Source: Marichromatium gracile (GTDB lineage: Bacteria; Pseudomonadota; Gammaproteobacteria; Chromatiales; Chromatiaceae). From it: a DNA stretch of 64,000 bases. The stretch lies in NCBI RefSeq assembly GCF_004343155.1, contig NZ_SMDC01000003.1, forward strand, positions 186,001 through 250,000, read 5' to 3'. Below the pieces are notes generated by a model. That model saw only the letters and a list, made by a program, of their open reading frames with translations, ran no database searches and had not been told where the DNA came from. The translations under genes and the position numbers were made by a program. This document shows, piece after piece, positions 25,208 through 34,085 of this stretch (the first letter of the stretch is position 1; each line of letters starts with the position of its first letter).

Positions 25208-27112
25208 ATGAGCCTACTCAGTCTCGATGATGTTTCCCTCTCCTATGGTCTGCCGCCGTTGCTCGACGGTGTCTCCTTCACCATCGAGCGGGGCGAGCGT
25301 GTCTGTCTGATCGGCCGCAATGGCGCCGGCAAGTCGACGCTGATGCGGATCGTCGCCGGCGAGGTCCAGCCCGATGGCGGTCAGCGCCGGGTGGGGCAGG
25401 GCATGCGCATCGCCAAGCTCGACCAGGAGCTGCCGGTCGGTCATGAGGCGAGCGTGTTCGAGGTGGTCGCCGGCGGGCTCGGCGAGCTCGGCGAGCTGGT
25501 GCGCGAGTACTTCACCTGTTCGCACGCCCTCGGCGCCGATGCCGGCGAGGACGAGCTGGCGCGCCTGGCACGGCTGCAGCAGCGGCTCGACGACGAGGGT
25601 GGCTGGGAGATCGAGCAGCGCACCGAGCGGGTCATCTCGCGTCTCGGGCTCGATCCGCAGGGGCGTTTCGAGGCGCTCTCCGGCGGTCAGCAGCGCCGCG
25701 TGCTGCTGGCCCGCGCCCTGGTTACCGAGCCCGACCTGTTGCTGCTCGACGAGCCGACCAACCATCTCGACATCGACTCGATCGACTGGCTCGAGTCCTT
25801 CCTCGTCGACTTCCAGGGGGCGTTGCTGTTCATCACCCACGACCGCCGCTTCCTGCAGCGTCTCGCCACCCGCATCCTCGAGCTCGATCGCGGCAAGCTC
25901 ACCGACTGGCCGGGCGACTACGACAACTATCTGCGCCGGCGCGAGGAGCGGCTCCACGCCGAGGCCCAGGCCGCGGCCCAGTTCGATCGCCGGCTCGCCG
26001 AGGAGGAGCGCTGGATCCGTCAGGGCATCAAGGCCCGGCGCACCCGCAACGAGGGCCGGGTGCGCGCGCTCGAGGCGATGCGCGAGGCGCGCCGGGCGCG
26101 GCGCGAGCAGCAGGGGCAGGCGCGCATCCGCGTCGACGCCGGCGAGCGTTCGGGCAAGTTGGTGGTCGAGGCCGAGGGGCTCACCCACACCTGGGGCGAG
26201 AAGACGGTGATCCGCGACTTCTCCACCCTGATCCTGCGTGGCGACAAGGTCGGGGTGATCGGTCCCAACGGTGCCGGCAAGAGCACCCTGCTCAAGCTGC
26301 TGCTCGGCGCGCTCGAACCGCAGCAGGGGCGGGTGCGGCTGGGCACCAACCTTGAGGTCGCCTATTTCGATCAGCTGCGCGCCCAGCTCGACCCCGAGCG
26401 CAGCGTCCAGGACAACGTCGCCGAGGGCAGCGATCAGATCGAGGTCGAGGGCCGCAGCCTGCACGTACTCTCCTATCTCAAGGACTTCCTGTTCACCCCG
26501 GAGCGGGCGCGCCAGCCGGTCAAGGCGCTCTCCGGCGGCGAGCGCAATCGCCTGCTGCTGGCCAAGCTGTTCACCCGACCGGCCAACCTGCTGGTGCTCG
26601 ACGAGCCGACCAACGATCTCGACGCCGAGACCCTGGAGCTGCTCGATGAGTTGCTGGTGAACTTCCAGGGCACCCTGCTGCTGGTCAGCCACGACCGCGC
26701 GCTGCTCGACAACGTGGTCACCAGCACCCTGGTGTTCGAGGGTGATGGGCGGATCGGCGAGTATGTCGGCGGTTATACCGACTGGCAGCGTCAGCAGGCG
26801 CGTCGCGAGGCCGAGGCGGCCGCCGCCGAGCGCGAACGCGCCCGCCCGGCCAAGACGGCGCCGGCGCCGCGGCCCAAGCGCGAGGGGGGCAAGCTCGGCT
26901 ACAAGGAGACCCGCGAGCTGGCCGAGTTGCCGGCGCGGATCGAGTCGCTCGAGCAGGCCCAGGCCGAGCTGCACGCGCGCATGGCCGATCCCGCGTTCTA
27001 TCGCGAAGCGGGCGAGGCGGTGGCGACGACACGCGCCGAACTCGAGGCGGTGGAGCGCGAGCTGGAGCAGGCCTTCGCCCGCTGGGAGGCGCTCGAGGCG
27101 CGGCGTGGTTGA
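25208..27112 (+). CDS. uup: ABC-F family ATPase Uup
   Basis: A 634-residue soluble protein with two ATPase domains and no membrane segment. Walker A motifs are GRNGAGKST and GPNGAGKST, with signatures LSGGQQRR and LSGGERNR. A basic linker (about 245-310) joins them, and a coiled coil forms the last 70 residues. Length and C-terminal coiled coil match E. coli Uup (635), which acts on ribosomes or branched DNA. The ATG at 25208 gives the family start MSLLSLDDVSLSYG; the longer frame from 24566 overlaps the regulator gene and is discarded. Confidence 0.93.
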   Translation: MSLLSLDDVSLSYGLPPLLDGVSFTIERGERVCLIGRNGAGKSTLMRIVAGEVQPDGGQRRVGQGMRIAKLDQELPVGHEASVFEVVAGGLGELGELVREYFTCSHALGADAGEDELARLARLQQRLDDEGGWEIEQRTERVISRLGLDPQGRFEALSGGQQRRVLLARALVTEPDLLLLDEPTNHLDIDSIDWLESFLVDFQGALLFITHDRRFLQRLATRILELDRGKLTDWPGDYDNYLRRREERLHAEAQAAAQFDRRLAEEERWIRQGIKARRTRNEGRVRALEAMREARRARREQQGQARIRVDAGERSGKLVVEAEGLTHTWGEKTVIRDFSTLILRGDKVGVIGPNGAGKSTLLKLLLGALEPQQGRVRLGTNLEVAYFDQLRAQLDPERSVQDNVAEGSDQIEVEGRSLHVLSYLKDFLFTPERARQPVKALSGGERNRLLLAKLFTRPANLLVLDEPTNDLDAETLELLDELLVNFQGTLLLVSHDRALLDNVVTSTLVFEGDGRIGEYVGGYTDWQRQQARREAEAAAAERERARPAKTAPAPRPKREGGKLGYKETRELAELPARIESLEQAQAELHARMADPAFYREAGEAVATTRAELEAVERELEQAFARWEALEARRG

Positions 27113-27241
27113 CGCCGACGCTGGTCAGCGCTGGACGGACTGACTACCATCGGGTGCAGATCCCGGTCGCCGCCGCCGGGCGCGAGGTTCGCCTCGCCGG
27201 CGCGCGGTGATCGTCCATCGCAGCATCCAGGAGCATTGTCC

Positions 27242-28096
27242 TTGAAGTTCACGGTCGAAGAATTCCGCGCTTGGCCCCACAAGTGCGTCACCCTGCTCGG
27301 CATGTCCGGTGTCGGCAAGACCCATCTGTCGGCGATGCTGCGCCGGCAGGACTGGTTCCACTATTCCGGCGACTATCGCATCGGCACCCGCTATCTCGAC
27401 GAGCCGATCCTCGATCTGGTCAAGGCGCATGCGATGCGCGATCCCTTCCTGCGCGAGCTGCTGCGGCGCGACTGGATCTCGATGCGCAACAACATCAAGG
27501 TCACCGACCTGGGGCCGGTGATGAGCTTCGTCGGCAAGCTCGGCAACCCCGAGCGCGGCGGGCTCGGACTCGAGGAGTTCAGCCGCCGCCAGACGCTCTA
27601 TCGTCAGGCCGAGATCGCCGCCATGCTCGATCTGCCCGAGTTCGTGCGCAAGGCGCAGGACATCTACAACTATCCCCATCTGGTCAACGATGTCGGCGGC
27701 AGCCTGTGCGAGCTCGACGAGCCGCGGGTGATCGATCTGCTGGCCGCGCACAGTCTGATCCTCTATATCCGTGTCCCCGAGGTCGACGAGATCAAGCTGA
27801 TCGAGCGCGCCCAGGCCGACCCCAAGCCGCTCTATTACCGTCCCGACTTCCTCCGCGAGGCGGTCTCCGACTATCTCGCCGAGCGCGGTCTCGACTATGT
27901 CGCCGAGATCGAACCCGATGACTTCACCCGCTGGGTGTTCCCGCGTCTGTTCCACTCGCGGGTGCCGCGCTACGAGGCCATCGCTCGTCCCCACGGCTAT
28001 ACGGTCTCCTCGGAGGACGTCGCCCAGGTGCGCGACGAGCAAGACTTTCTGCAGTTGGTCGAATCGGCGATCGCCGCCCAGGCGGTGGCCGCCTGA
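27242..28096 (+). CDS. P-loop ATPase of unknown function
   Basis: A 284-residue cytoplasmic protein with a Walker A motif GMSGVGKTHLS near residues 20-30. Further stretches include HYSGDYRIGTRYLDEPI and IYNYPHLVNDVGGSLCEL. The start is read as TTG at 27242, because AGGAG (27229-27233) is 8 bases away from it but only 2 from the TTG at 27236. It lies 23 bases upstream of metA and is probably cotranscribed with it. The fold suggests a small-molecule or nucleotide kinase. I do not recognise a characterised member, and a role in methionine synthesis is only suggested by position. Confidence 0.7.
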   Translation: MKFTVEEFRAWPHKCVTLLGMSGVGKTHLSAMLRRQDWFHYSGDYRIGTRYLDEPILDLVKAHAMRDPFLRELLRRDWISMRNNIKVTDLGPVMSFVGKLGNPERGGLGLEEFSRRQTLYRQAEIAAMLDLPEFVRKAQDIYNYPHLVNDVGGSLCELDEPRVIDLLAAHSLILYIRVPEVDEIKLIERAQADPKPLYYRPDFLREAVSDYLAERGLDYVAEIEPDDFTRWVFPRLFHSRVPRYEAIARPHGYTVSSEDVAQVRDEQDFLQLVESAIAAQAVAA

Positions 28097-28119
28097 CCGA
28101 GAGGAGCCCTGATACGTCC

Positions 28120-29214
28120 ATGCCCATCGTCGCCCACAACGATCTGCCCACCTTCAGCCGGTTGCGCGAGGAGGGGCAGACCATCCTCGAACCCAACCGC
28201 GCCTTGCAGCAGGACATCCGCGAGCTGCATATCGGGCTGTTGAACATGATGCCTGACCCGGCGCTGGCGGCCACCGAGCGGCAGTTCTTCCGGCTGATCG
28301 GTCAGAGCAACCAGATCGCCCAGTTCTACATCCATCCATTCACCCTCGACGGGCTCAGACGCAGCGACGAGGCCCGCGCCTATATCGAGCGCTATTACGA
28401 GTCGTTCGAGACCATTCGCGCCGAGGGGCTGGATGCGCTGATCATCACCGGCGCCAACGTCACCGGCCCGGAACTGGCCGACGAGCCGTTCTGGGAGCCG
28501 CTGATCGAGGTGGTGGAGTGGGCCAGCGAGTATGTCTGCTCGACCCTGTTCTCCTGTCTGGCGACCCATGCGGTGCTGCAGTTCGCCTATGGCCAGCGTC
28601 GTCGGCGTCTGGCGGAGAAGCGCTGGGGGGTCTATCCGCACCGGGTGTTCGATCGCTCCCACCCCCTGGTGAGCAACGTCAACACCTGTTTCGACGTGCC
28701 GCACTCGCGCTACAACGAGGTTTCGCGCGCCCAGTTCGAGGCCGCCGGCCTGCACGTGCTCGCCGAGAGCGCGGCCGGGGTGCATCTGGCGGTGAGCGCC
28801 GATGGGCTGCGTCAGGTCTTCTTCCAGGGCCATCCGGAGTACGACACCATCTCGCTGCTCAAGGAGTACAAGCGCGAGGTGCGTCTGTTCTTCGCCGCTC
28901 AGCGCGAGGAGTATCCGCCCTTCCCCGAGGCCTACTTCGGGCTGCAGGCGCGGGCCATCCTCGACGAGTATCGCGGTCGAGTGATCGCGGCCCGGGAGCG
29001 GGGGGAGGCGCTGCCGCCCTTCCCCGAGGCGCGAATCGTCGCCGGGCTCGACAACACCTGGCACGACACCGCCGAGGGCGTGCTCGGCAACTGGATGGGC
29101 CTGATCTATCAGGTCACCAACAGTGACCGCAAGCTCCCTTTCATGCCACATGTCGACCCGCACGACCCGCTCGCGCTGAGTTGGCATCGCGATGAGGCGA
29201 CGCATCCGGGCTGA
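28120..29214 (+). CDS. metA: Homoserine O-acyltransferase, MetA family
   Basis: A 364-residue enzyme that activates homoserine for methionine synthesis. The catalytic Cys146 is in STLFSCLATHA, and GHPEYD holds the His and Glu of the active site. The length exceeds E. coli MetA (309), mainly because of a longer C-terminal region. The residue matching E. coli Gly111, which separates succinyl (Gly) from acetyl (Glu) enzymes, is Thr115 here (ITGANVT), so the acyl donor is uncertain. The upstream ATPase gene is 23 bases away. Confidence 0.9.
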   Translation: MPIVAHNDLPTFSRLREEGQTILEPNRALQQDIRELHIGLLNMMPDPALAATERQFFRLIGQSNQIAQFYIHPFTLDGLRRSDEARAYIERYYESFETIRAEGLDALIITGANVTGPELADEPFWEPLIEVVEWASEYVCSTLFSCLATHAVLQFAYGQRRRRLAEKRWGVYPHRVFDRSHPLVSNVNTCFDVPHSRYNEVSRAQFEAAGLHVLAESAAGVHLAVSADGLRQVFFQGHPEYDTISLLKEYKREVRLFFAAQREEYPPFPEAYFGLQARAILDEYRGRVIAARERGEALPPFPEARIVAGLDNTWHDTAEGVLGNWMGLIYQVTNSDRKLPFMPHVDPHDPLALSWHRDEATHPG

Positions 29215-29783
29215 TCCGGTCTCGCGCTCGGCGTCGTCGGCAGCCTTGTCGTCGGCGTCGTCGTCGTATCGTGTGTAGTGCGCGCGGCGTCACGCATCGC
29301 CGTCTTCATCGTTTCCCTGCTTCCCACGCTTCCCTTCACCCCCTCCCGCATCCTTCGCCATGACTGACGATGGTCGAGATGCTGCGCTTTCAAGTGGCTG
29401 TTTTGATTGGGTCGAGGCCGGCCTGCGCGGCCCTGTTCGTGTTGTCTTTGCCCCCTGAGTGTCGTGTTTTGTTGCGCCGAAGTTACACAAAAGGTCTTCG
29501 TGTTGTGAAAAATCCACGACTGCGGCAGGGGGATTGCTTGGGTGGTCTCTGTGCCGGGTTTTGTGAAGACAGCATCAGTTTTCAGGTTTATGGACATTTT
29601 GGCTCGATTGTGCTTGTTGACTGTTGCTTTTTTGTACTAGACTGAAGGTGTGAGATGGCGTTGATGATGCAGCACGGATGGTTTGTTGCTTATTTGCATC
29701 ATTCCTGTCCTTACCAGGCCACAGGTACCGCGTCTCCCCTCGATCGCCCGCCCCTCAAATGCTCAACCGGACCAGGCCCGACA
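29215..29783. other. Long gene-free spacer between metA and a small unknown gene
   Basis: This 569-base gap starts with GTC/GTCG microrepeats (29235-29270), then a TTCCC-rich stretch (29308-29345). From 29390 on it is clearly richer in A and T than the rest of the window. A TTGACT at 29617 and a TAGACT at 29638 could be a poor promoter (15-bp spacer) for the downstream gene. No tRNA, terminator or supported coding sequence was found. Confidence 0.55.
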
Positions 29784-30053
29784 ATGTTTGACGAAACTGA
29801 AAACAGCATCCGTTACAAGTGGAATCCACGCACCCAGACCGGCTACAAGCTGCGCTTCGATGCCGAGGGTGCCGCCAAGGGTGGTCACTGCTGCTATCAC
29901 GTCGAAGACTGGAACTGCCACACCGTCACCAACGAGTGGCCGTGCGAGAACCTCGACGAGGCGCTGCAGGTGCTCAACCACTTCTTCTCGCTCGACCTCG
30001 AGCGCGAGCGCGAGCGACTCAGCTCCTGGCTGCCTCGCTACAACGCCGCCTGA
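29784..30053 (+). CDS. Small hypothetical protein, 89 residues
   Basis: The predicted protein begins MFDETENSIRYKWNPRTQTGYKLRFD and contains GGHCCYHVEDWNCHTV with three cysteines and two histidines in a short span. A charged helix (LDLERERERLSSWLPRY) closes it. It has no signal peptide or membrane segment. The ATG at 29784 is used because the longer frame from 29655 adds a low-complexity leader. Third positions are GC-rich, like neighbouring genes. The Cys/His cluster might bind a metal, but I recognise no family. It lies between an AT-rich spacer and the soe operon. Confidence 0.6.
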   Translation: MFDETENSIRYKWNPRTQTGYKLRFDAEGAAKGGHCCYHVEDWNCHTVTNEWPCENLDEALQVLNHFFSLDLERERERLSSWLPRYNAA

Positions 30054-30132
30054 TCACAACCTGATGCCTGCCGGCGACGCATGGATGCGTCGTCGCCCCT
30101 TGCGGACGCCTCCGGCGTCCGTTTTCGTCTCC

Positions 30133-30164
30133 GCTTCCCCGCTTCCCCGCTTCCCCGCTTCCCC
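30133..30164. repeat. Four tandem copies of an 8-bp unit GCTTCCCC
   Basis: GCTTCCCC is repeated exactly four times, with a partial fifth copy (GCTTC), in the gap between the 89-residue gene and soeA. Related TTCCC strings occur near 29310. It is probably a slippage-prone simple repeat. Confidence 0.85.
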
Positions 30165-30277
30165 GCTTCAGCGTTTCCGTCTTCCTATCAGTGCCGACCA
30201 TCAGGGCAGTGTTCATTTATATAAACAAAATGAATGGGCCAATCATTTAATAAAGTTTTTCATCGGCATCTTTGGGT

Positions 30278-30307
30278 TTGAAAGATAGACGACCGCAATA
30301 TTAGAAT
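30278..30307 (+). promoter_or_regulatory. Sigma-70-type promoter of soeABC
   Basis: TTGAAA (30278-30283) and TAGAAT (30302-30307) each differ from consensus at one position and are separated by 18 bp. The inferred start is about 28 bases before the soeA ATG. An inverted repeat, TTCATTT (30212-30218) with AAATGAA (30228-30234), lies about 45 bp upstream of the -35 and could be a regulator site. Confidence 0.6.
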
Positions 30308-30341
30308 GCGGTAAAACAAATCATCCCCCAAGGGTGTGCCG

Positions 30342-33239
30342 ATGCAAGATCATCCCAGTCATTCGGATAGCGCGATCGGTCGGGTCGAGGTCAAGGAGAC
30401 CACCTGCTATATGTGCGCCTGCCGTTGCGGTATTCGCGTGCACCTGCGTGATGGTGAGGTCCGCTATATCGACGGCAACCCGCGTCATCCGCTCAACAAG
30501 GGGGTGATCTGCGCCAAGGGCAGCTCGGGGATCATGAAGCAGTACTCCCCGGCGCGCCTGACCCGCCCGTTGCGCCGCAGACCCGGGGCCGAGCGTGGCG
30601 AGAGCGACTTCGAGGAGATCTCCTGGGACGAGGCGCTGGAGCTGCTCGAGACCCGCCTGCGCCGGCTGCGCGCCGAGGACCCCAAGCGCTTCGCGCTGTT
30701 CACCGGGCGCGACCAGATGCAGGCGCTCACCGGGATGTTCGCCAAGCAGTTCGGCACCCCCAACTATGCCGCCCACGGCGGCTTCTGCTCGGTCAACATG
30801 GCCGCCGGGCTGATCTACAGCATCGGTGGATCGTTCTGGGAGTTCGGCGGTCCGGACCTCGATCGCGCCAAGCTGTTCGTGATGATCGGCACCGCCGAGG
30901 ATCATCACTCCAACCCGCTCAAGATCGCGATCTCCGAATTCAAGCGGCGTGGCGGTCGCTTCATCTCGATCAATCCGATCCGCACCGGTTATTCGGCGAT
31001 CGCCGATGAATGGGTGCCGATCCGCCCGGGGACCGATGGCGCGCTGCTGCTCGCGATCAATCACGAGATCCTCGCGCGCGGGCTGTTCGATCGCGACTTC
31101 CTCATTCAATACACCAATGCCGCCGAGCTGGTGGTGAGCGACGAGGCGCACGACGAGGCCGGGCTGTTCTATCGCGTCGAGACCGAGGCCGCGCCCGACT
31201 GTTTCGATCCGCAGGACCGGTTGTGGTGGGATCGCGCGAGCGATGCCGCGGTGCGCGCCCGCACCCCCGGCGTCGAGCCGCGGCTGCTCGGTGCCTATAC
31301 CCTGGAGGACGGCACCGCGGTCAAGCCCGCCTTCCAGCTGCTCAAGGACCGACTCGCCGACTACACCCCGGAGTGGGCCGCCGAGGTCACCGGCCTCCCC
31401 GCCGCAACCATCCGCCGGCTCGCCCACGAGATGGGCGTGACCGCGCGCGATCACCAGATCGAGCTGCCGATCCCCTGGACCGATTGCTGGGATCGCGAAC
31501 ACGCCTCGGTCACCGGCAACCCGGTGGCCTTCCACGCCATGCGCGGCATGGCGGCGCACTCCAACGGTTTCCAGGGCATCCGCGCGCTCGGCGTGCTGAT
31601 GAGCCTGCTCGGCACCATCGACCGCCCCGGCGGCTTCCGTCACAAGGCGCCCTTCCCGCGCCCGATCCCGCCCTGTCCCAAGCCGCCGAACGACCCCGCG
31701 GCGGTGCGCCCGGATACCCCGCTCGACGGTCTGCCGCTGGGCTGGCCGGCCGACCCGGACGACCTCTTCGTCGATGACGAGGGCGAGGCGGTCCGGCTCG
31801 ACAAGGCCTTCTCCTGGGAGTACCCGCTGGCGGTGCACGGGCTGATGCACAACGTCATCACCAACGCCTGGCGCGGCGACCCCTATCCGATCGACACCCT
31901 GGTGCTGTTCATGGCCAACATGGCCTGGAACTCGACGATGAACACCAGCGAGGTGCGACGGATGCTCGTCGACAAGGACGAGCAGGGCGATTACCGCATC
32001 CCCTTCCTGGCGGTCTGCGACACCTTCTCCTCCGAGACCGTCGCCTTCGCCGACCTGGTGCTGCCCGACACCAGCTATCTCGAGCGTCACGACGTGCTGT
32101 CGATGCTCGACCGGCCGATCTCCGAGTTCGACGGTCCGGTCGACGCGGTACGGGTGCCGGTGCTGCCGCCGAAGGGCGAGTGTCGCCCCTTCCAGGACGT
32201 GCTCATCGAGCTCGGCACCCGGCTCGGGCTGCCGGCCTTCGTCGACGGCGAGGGACGGCGCAAGTACCGCGACTACCCCGATTTCATCGTCAACTACGAG
32301 ACCTCGCCCGGCTCCGGGATCGGCTTCCTCGCCGGCTGGCGCGGCGCCGAGGGCGATCAGGTGCTCAAGGGCGCGCCCAACCCCGAGCAGTGGGAGCGCT
32401 ATGTCGAGCACGGCTGCGTCTTCCACCACCAGTTGCCGCCGAGCTACCAGTACATGCGCAACTGGAACAAGGGCTATCTGCACTGGGCGCGCGCCCACGG
32501 CATGATCCGCTATGCCGACCCGATCATCATCCATCTCTACTCCGAGGTGCTGCAGCGCTTCCGCCGCGCCGCCCAGGGCAAGGGCGAGGGGCGGCGTCCG
32601 CCGCCGCGGCTGCGCGAGCGCATCGCCACCTATTTCGATCCCTTGCCCTTCTACTACGCGCCGCTCGAGGACGGGCTGATCGACGCCGAGCGCTATCCGC
32701 TCAACGCCCTGACCCAGCGACCGATGGCGATGTACCACAGCTGGGACAGCCAGAACGCCTGGCTGCGCCAGATCCACAGCCACAACTATCTGTTCGTCAA
32801 CCCACGGGTCGGCGCCGCCGAGGGTTTCGCCGACGGCGACTGGATCTGGGTGGAGTCGGCGCATGGTCGGGTGCGCTGCATGTGTCGCTTCTCCGAGGCC
32901 GTCGAGCCCGGCACGGTGTGGACCTGGAACGCCATCGGCAAGGCCGCCGGGGCCTGGGGCCTGGCGGCCAATGCCGACGAGTCGCGCAAGGGCTTTCTGC
33001 TCAACCACCTGATCGCCGAGGAGCTGCCCGAGCACGCCGCCGGGGCGCATCTCTCCAACGCCGATCCGGTGACCGGCCAGGCCGCCTGGTTCGATCTGCG
33101 GGTGCGGGTCTACAAGGCCGGTCCCAAGGAGCCTGCGATCACCGCGCCGCAGTTCGCGCCGATGCCGCGATTGCCCGGCCAGGAGCCGGGACGCGGTCGC
33201 TGGCAGGCCTATGTGGCCGGCATCTTCTCCAAGAAATGA
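30342..33239 (+). CDS. soeA: Sulfite dehydrogenase (quinone), molybdopterin catalytic subunit SoeA
   Basis: A 965-residue cytoplasmic molybdo-bis(guanine dinucleotide) oxidoreductase of the complex iron-sulfur molybdoenzyme family. One [4Fe-4S] cluster is bound by Cys22, Cys25, Cys29 and Cys57 (CYMCACRC...VICAKG). No twin-arginine signal is present, which agrees with the cytoplasmic orientation of SoeA in Allochromatium vinosum. There SoeABC oxidises sulfite to sulfate and passes electrons to quinone. The ATG at 30342 is preferred to GTG at 30336 because the AAGGG site is 7 bases from the ATG. The gene order matches soeABC, though related thiosulfate or polysulfide reductases share this layout. 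Confidence 0.87.
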   Translation: MQDHPSHSDSAIGRVEVKETTCYMCACRCGIRVHLRDGEVRYIDGNPRHPLNKGVICAKGSSGIMKQYSPARLTRPLRRRPGAERGESDFEEISWDEALELLETRLRRLRAEDPKRFALFTGRDQMQALTGMFAKQFGTPNYAAHGGFCSVNMAAGLIYSIGGSFWEFGGPDLDRAKLFVMIGTAEDHHSNPLKIAISEFKRRGGRFISINPIRTGYSAIADEWVPIRPGTDGALLLAINHEILARGLFDRDFLIQYTNAAELVVSDEAHDEAGLFYRVETEAAPDCFDPQDRLWWDRASDAAVRARTPGVEPRLLGAYTLEDGTAVKPAFQLLKDRLADYTPEWAAEVTGLPAATIRRLAHEMGVTARDHQIELPIPWTDCWDREHASVTGNPVAFHAMRGMAAHSNGFQGIRALGVLMSLLGTIDRPGGFRHKAPFPRPIPPCPKPPNDPAAVRPDTPLDGLPLGWPADPDDLFVDDEGEAVRLDKAFSWEYPLAVHGLMHNVITNAWRGDPYPIDTLVLFMANMAWNSTMNTSEVRRMLVDKDEQGDYRIPFLAVCDTFSSETVAFADLVLPDTSYLERHDVLSMLDRPISEFDGPVDAVRVPVLPPKGECRPFQDVLIELGTRLGLPAFVDGEGRRKYRDYPDFIVNYETSPGSGIGFLAGWRGAEGDQVLKGAPNPEQWERYVEHGCVFHHQLPPSYQYMRNWNKGYLHWARAHGMIRYADPIIIHLYSEVLQRFRRAAQGKGEGRRPPPRLRERIATYFDPLPFYYAPLEDGLIDAERYPLNALTQRPMAMYHSWDSQNAWLRQIHSHNYLFVNPRVGAAEGFADGDWIWVESAHGRVRCMCRFSEAVEPGTVWTWNAIGKAAGAWGLAANADESRKGFLLNHLIAEELPEHAAGAHLSNADPVTGQAAWFDLRVRVYKAGPKEPAITAPQFAPMPRLPGQEPGRGRWQAYVAGIFSKK

Positions 33240-33326
33240 GCCCCCGGCGACCGCATCGCGAGTGCCGGCGTCTGCGTCGCGCCGTCTCGTCGATCACTGG
33301 CCGCTGGTGGCAGGAGGCCCTCTGAC

Positions 33327-34049
33327 ATGCCCCAACTCGCCCTCGTCATCGATCTCAACGTCTGCGTCGGCTGTCATGCCTGTGTCACCTCCTGCAAGGA
33401 GTGGAACACCTCGGGCGCGGCCGGTCCGCTGGTCGACGAGCACCCCTACGACGGCTCGCCCACCGGTACCTTCTTCAACCGCGTCCAGACCTTCGAGGTC
33501 GGCACCTTCCCCGATACCGAGACCGTCCACTTCCCCAAGAGCTGTCTGCACTGCGAGGACCCGCCCTGCGTGCCGGTCTGCCCCACCGGGGCCTCCTACA
33601 AGCGCGCCGACAACGGTGTGGTGCTGGTCGACTACGACAAGTGCATCGGTTGCAAGTACTGCTCCTGGGCCTGCCCCTATGGCGCGCGCGAGCTCGACGC
33701 CCAGGAGCGGGTGATGAAGAAGTGCACCCTGTGCATCGACCGTATCACCGACGACAGCCTCCCCGAGCGCGATCGCCAGCCGGCCTGCGTGCTCGCCTGT
33801 CCGACCAGCGCGCGGCTGTTCGGCGACGTCCACGACCCCGACTCCGAGGTCTCGGTGGCAATCCGTGAGCGTGGCGGCTATGCGCTGATGGCCGAGTGGG
33901 GCACCAAGCCCGCCAACCACTACCTGCCACGCCACAAGACCCGGATGCACATCGCTCCCGAGGACCTCGAGCGGGTCGACAACCCGCTGCGTCGCGAGGA
34001 TCTCACCGACTACACCGGCGAGGAGTCCGTCGACGACGTGGCCTGGTAA
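33327..34049 (+). CDS. soeB: Sulfite dehydrogenase iron-sulfur subunit SoeB
   Basis: A 240-residue electron-transfer protein with four [4Fe-4S] binding groups: CVGCHACVTSC, CLHCEDPPCVPVC, CIGCKYCSWAC and CTLC with CVLAC. It should pass electrons from the molybdenum subunit to the membrane anchor. A CAGGAGG ribosome binding site lies 9 bases before the ATG. It lies 87 bases after soeA and 36 bases before soeC. No export signal is present, consistent with a cytoplasmic complex. Confidence 0.88.
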   Translation: MPQLALVIDLNVCVGCHACVTSCKEWNTSGAAGPLVDEHPYDGSPTGTFFNRVQTFEVGTFPDTETVHFPKSCLHCEDPPCVPVCPTGASYKRADNGVVLVDYDKCIGCKYCSWACPYGARELDAQERVMKKCTLCIDRITDDSLPERDRQPACVLACPTSARLFGDVHDPDSEVSVAIRERGGYALMAEWGTKPANHYLPRHKTRMHIAPEDLERVDNPLRREDLTDYTGEESVDDVAW

Positions 34050-34085
34050 GGGCCGTTCCCGTCCACCGCAATCAGGAAGCCGCCC

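Noticed and set aside
25214-26974. A 586-codon minus-strand frame antisense to uup
   Set aside because: Low-complexity Leu/Glu/Gly composition and no motifs; uup on the plus strand has two complete ATPase domains.
29655-29783. N-terminal extension of the 89-residue protein from 29655
   Set aside because: The extension lies in AT-rich intergenic sequence with different codon use and has no clear ribosome binding site.
30321-33050. A 909-codon open frame on the minus strand antisense to soeA
   Set aside because: It is a shadow of GC-rich codon use. The plus frame has full SoeA motifs; the minus frame has none and is rich in Arg, Gly, Val and His.
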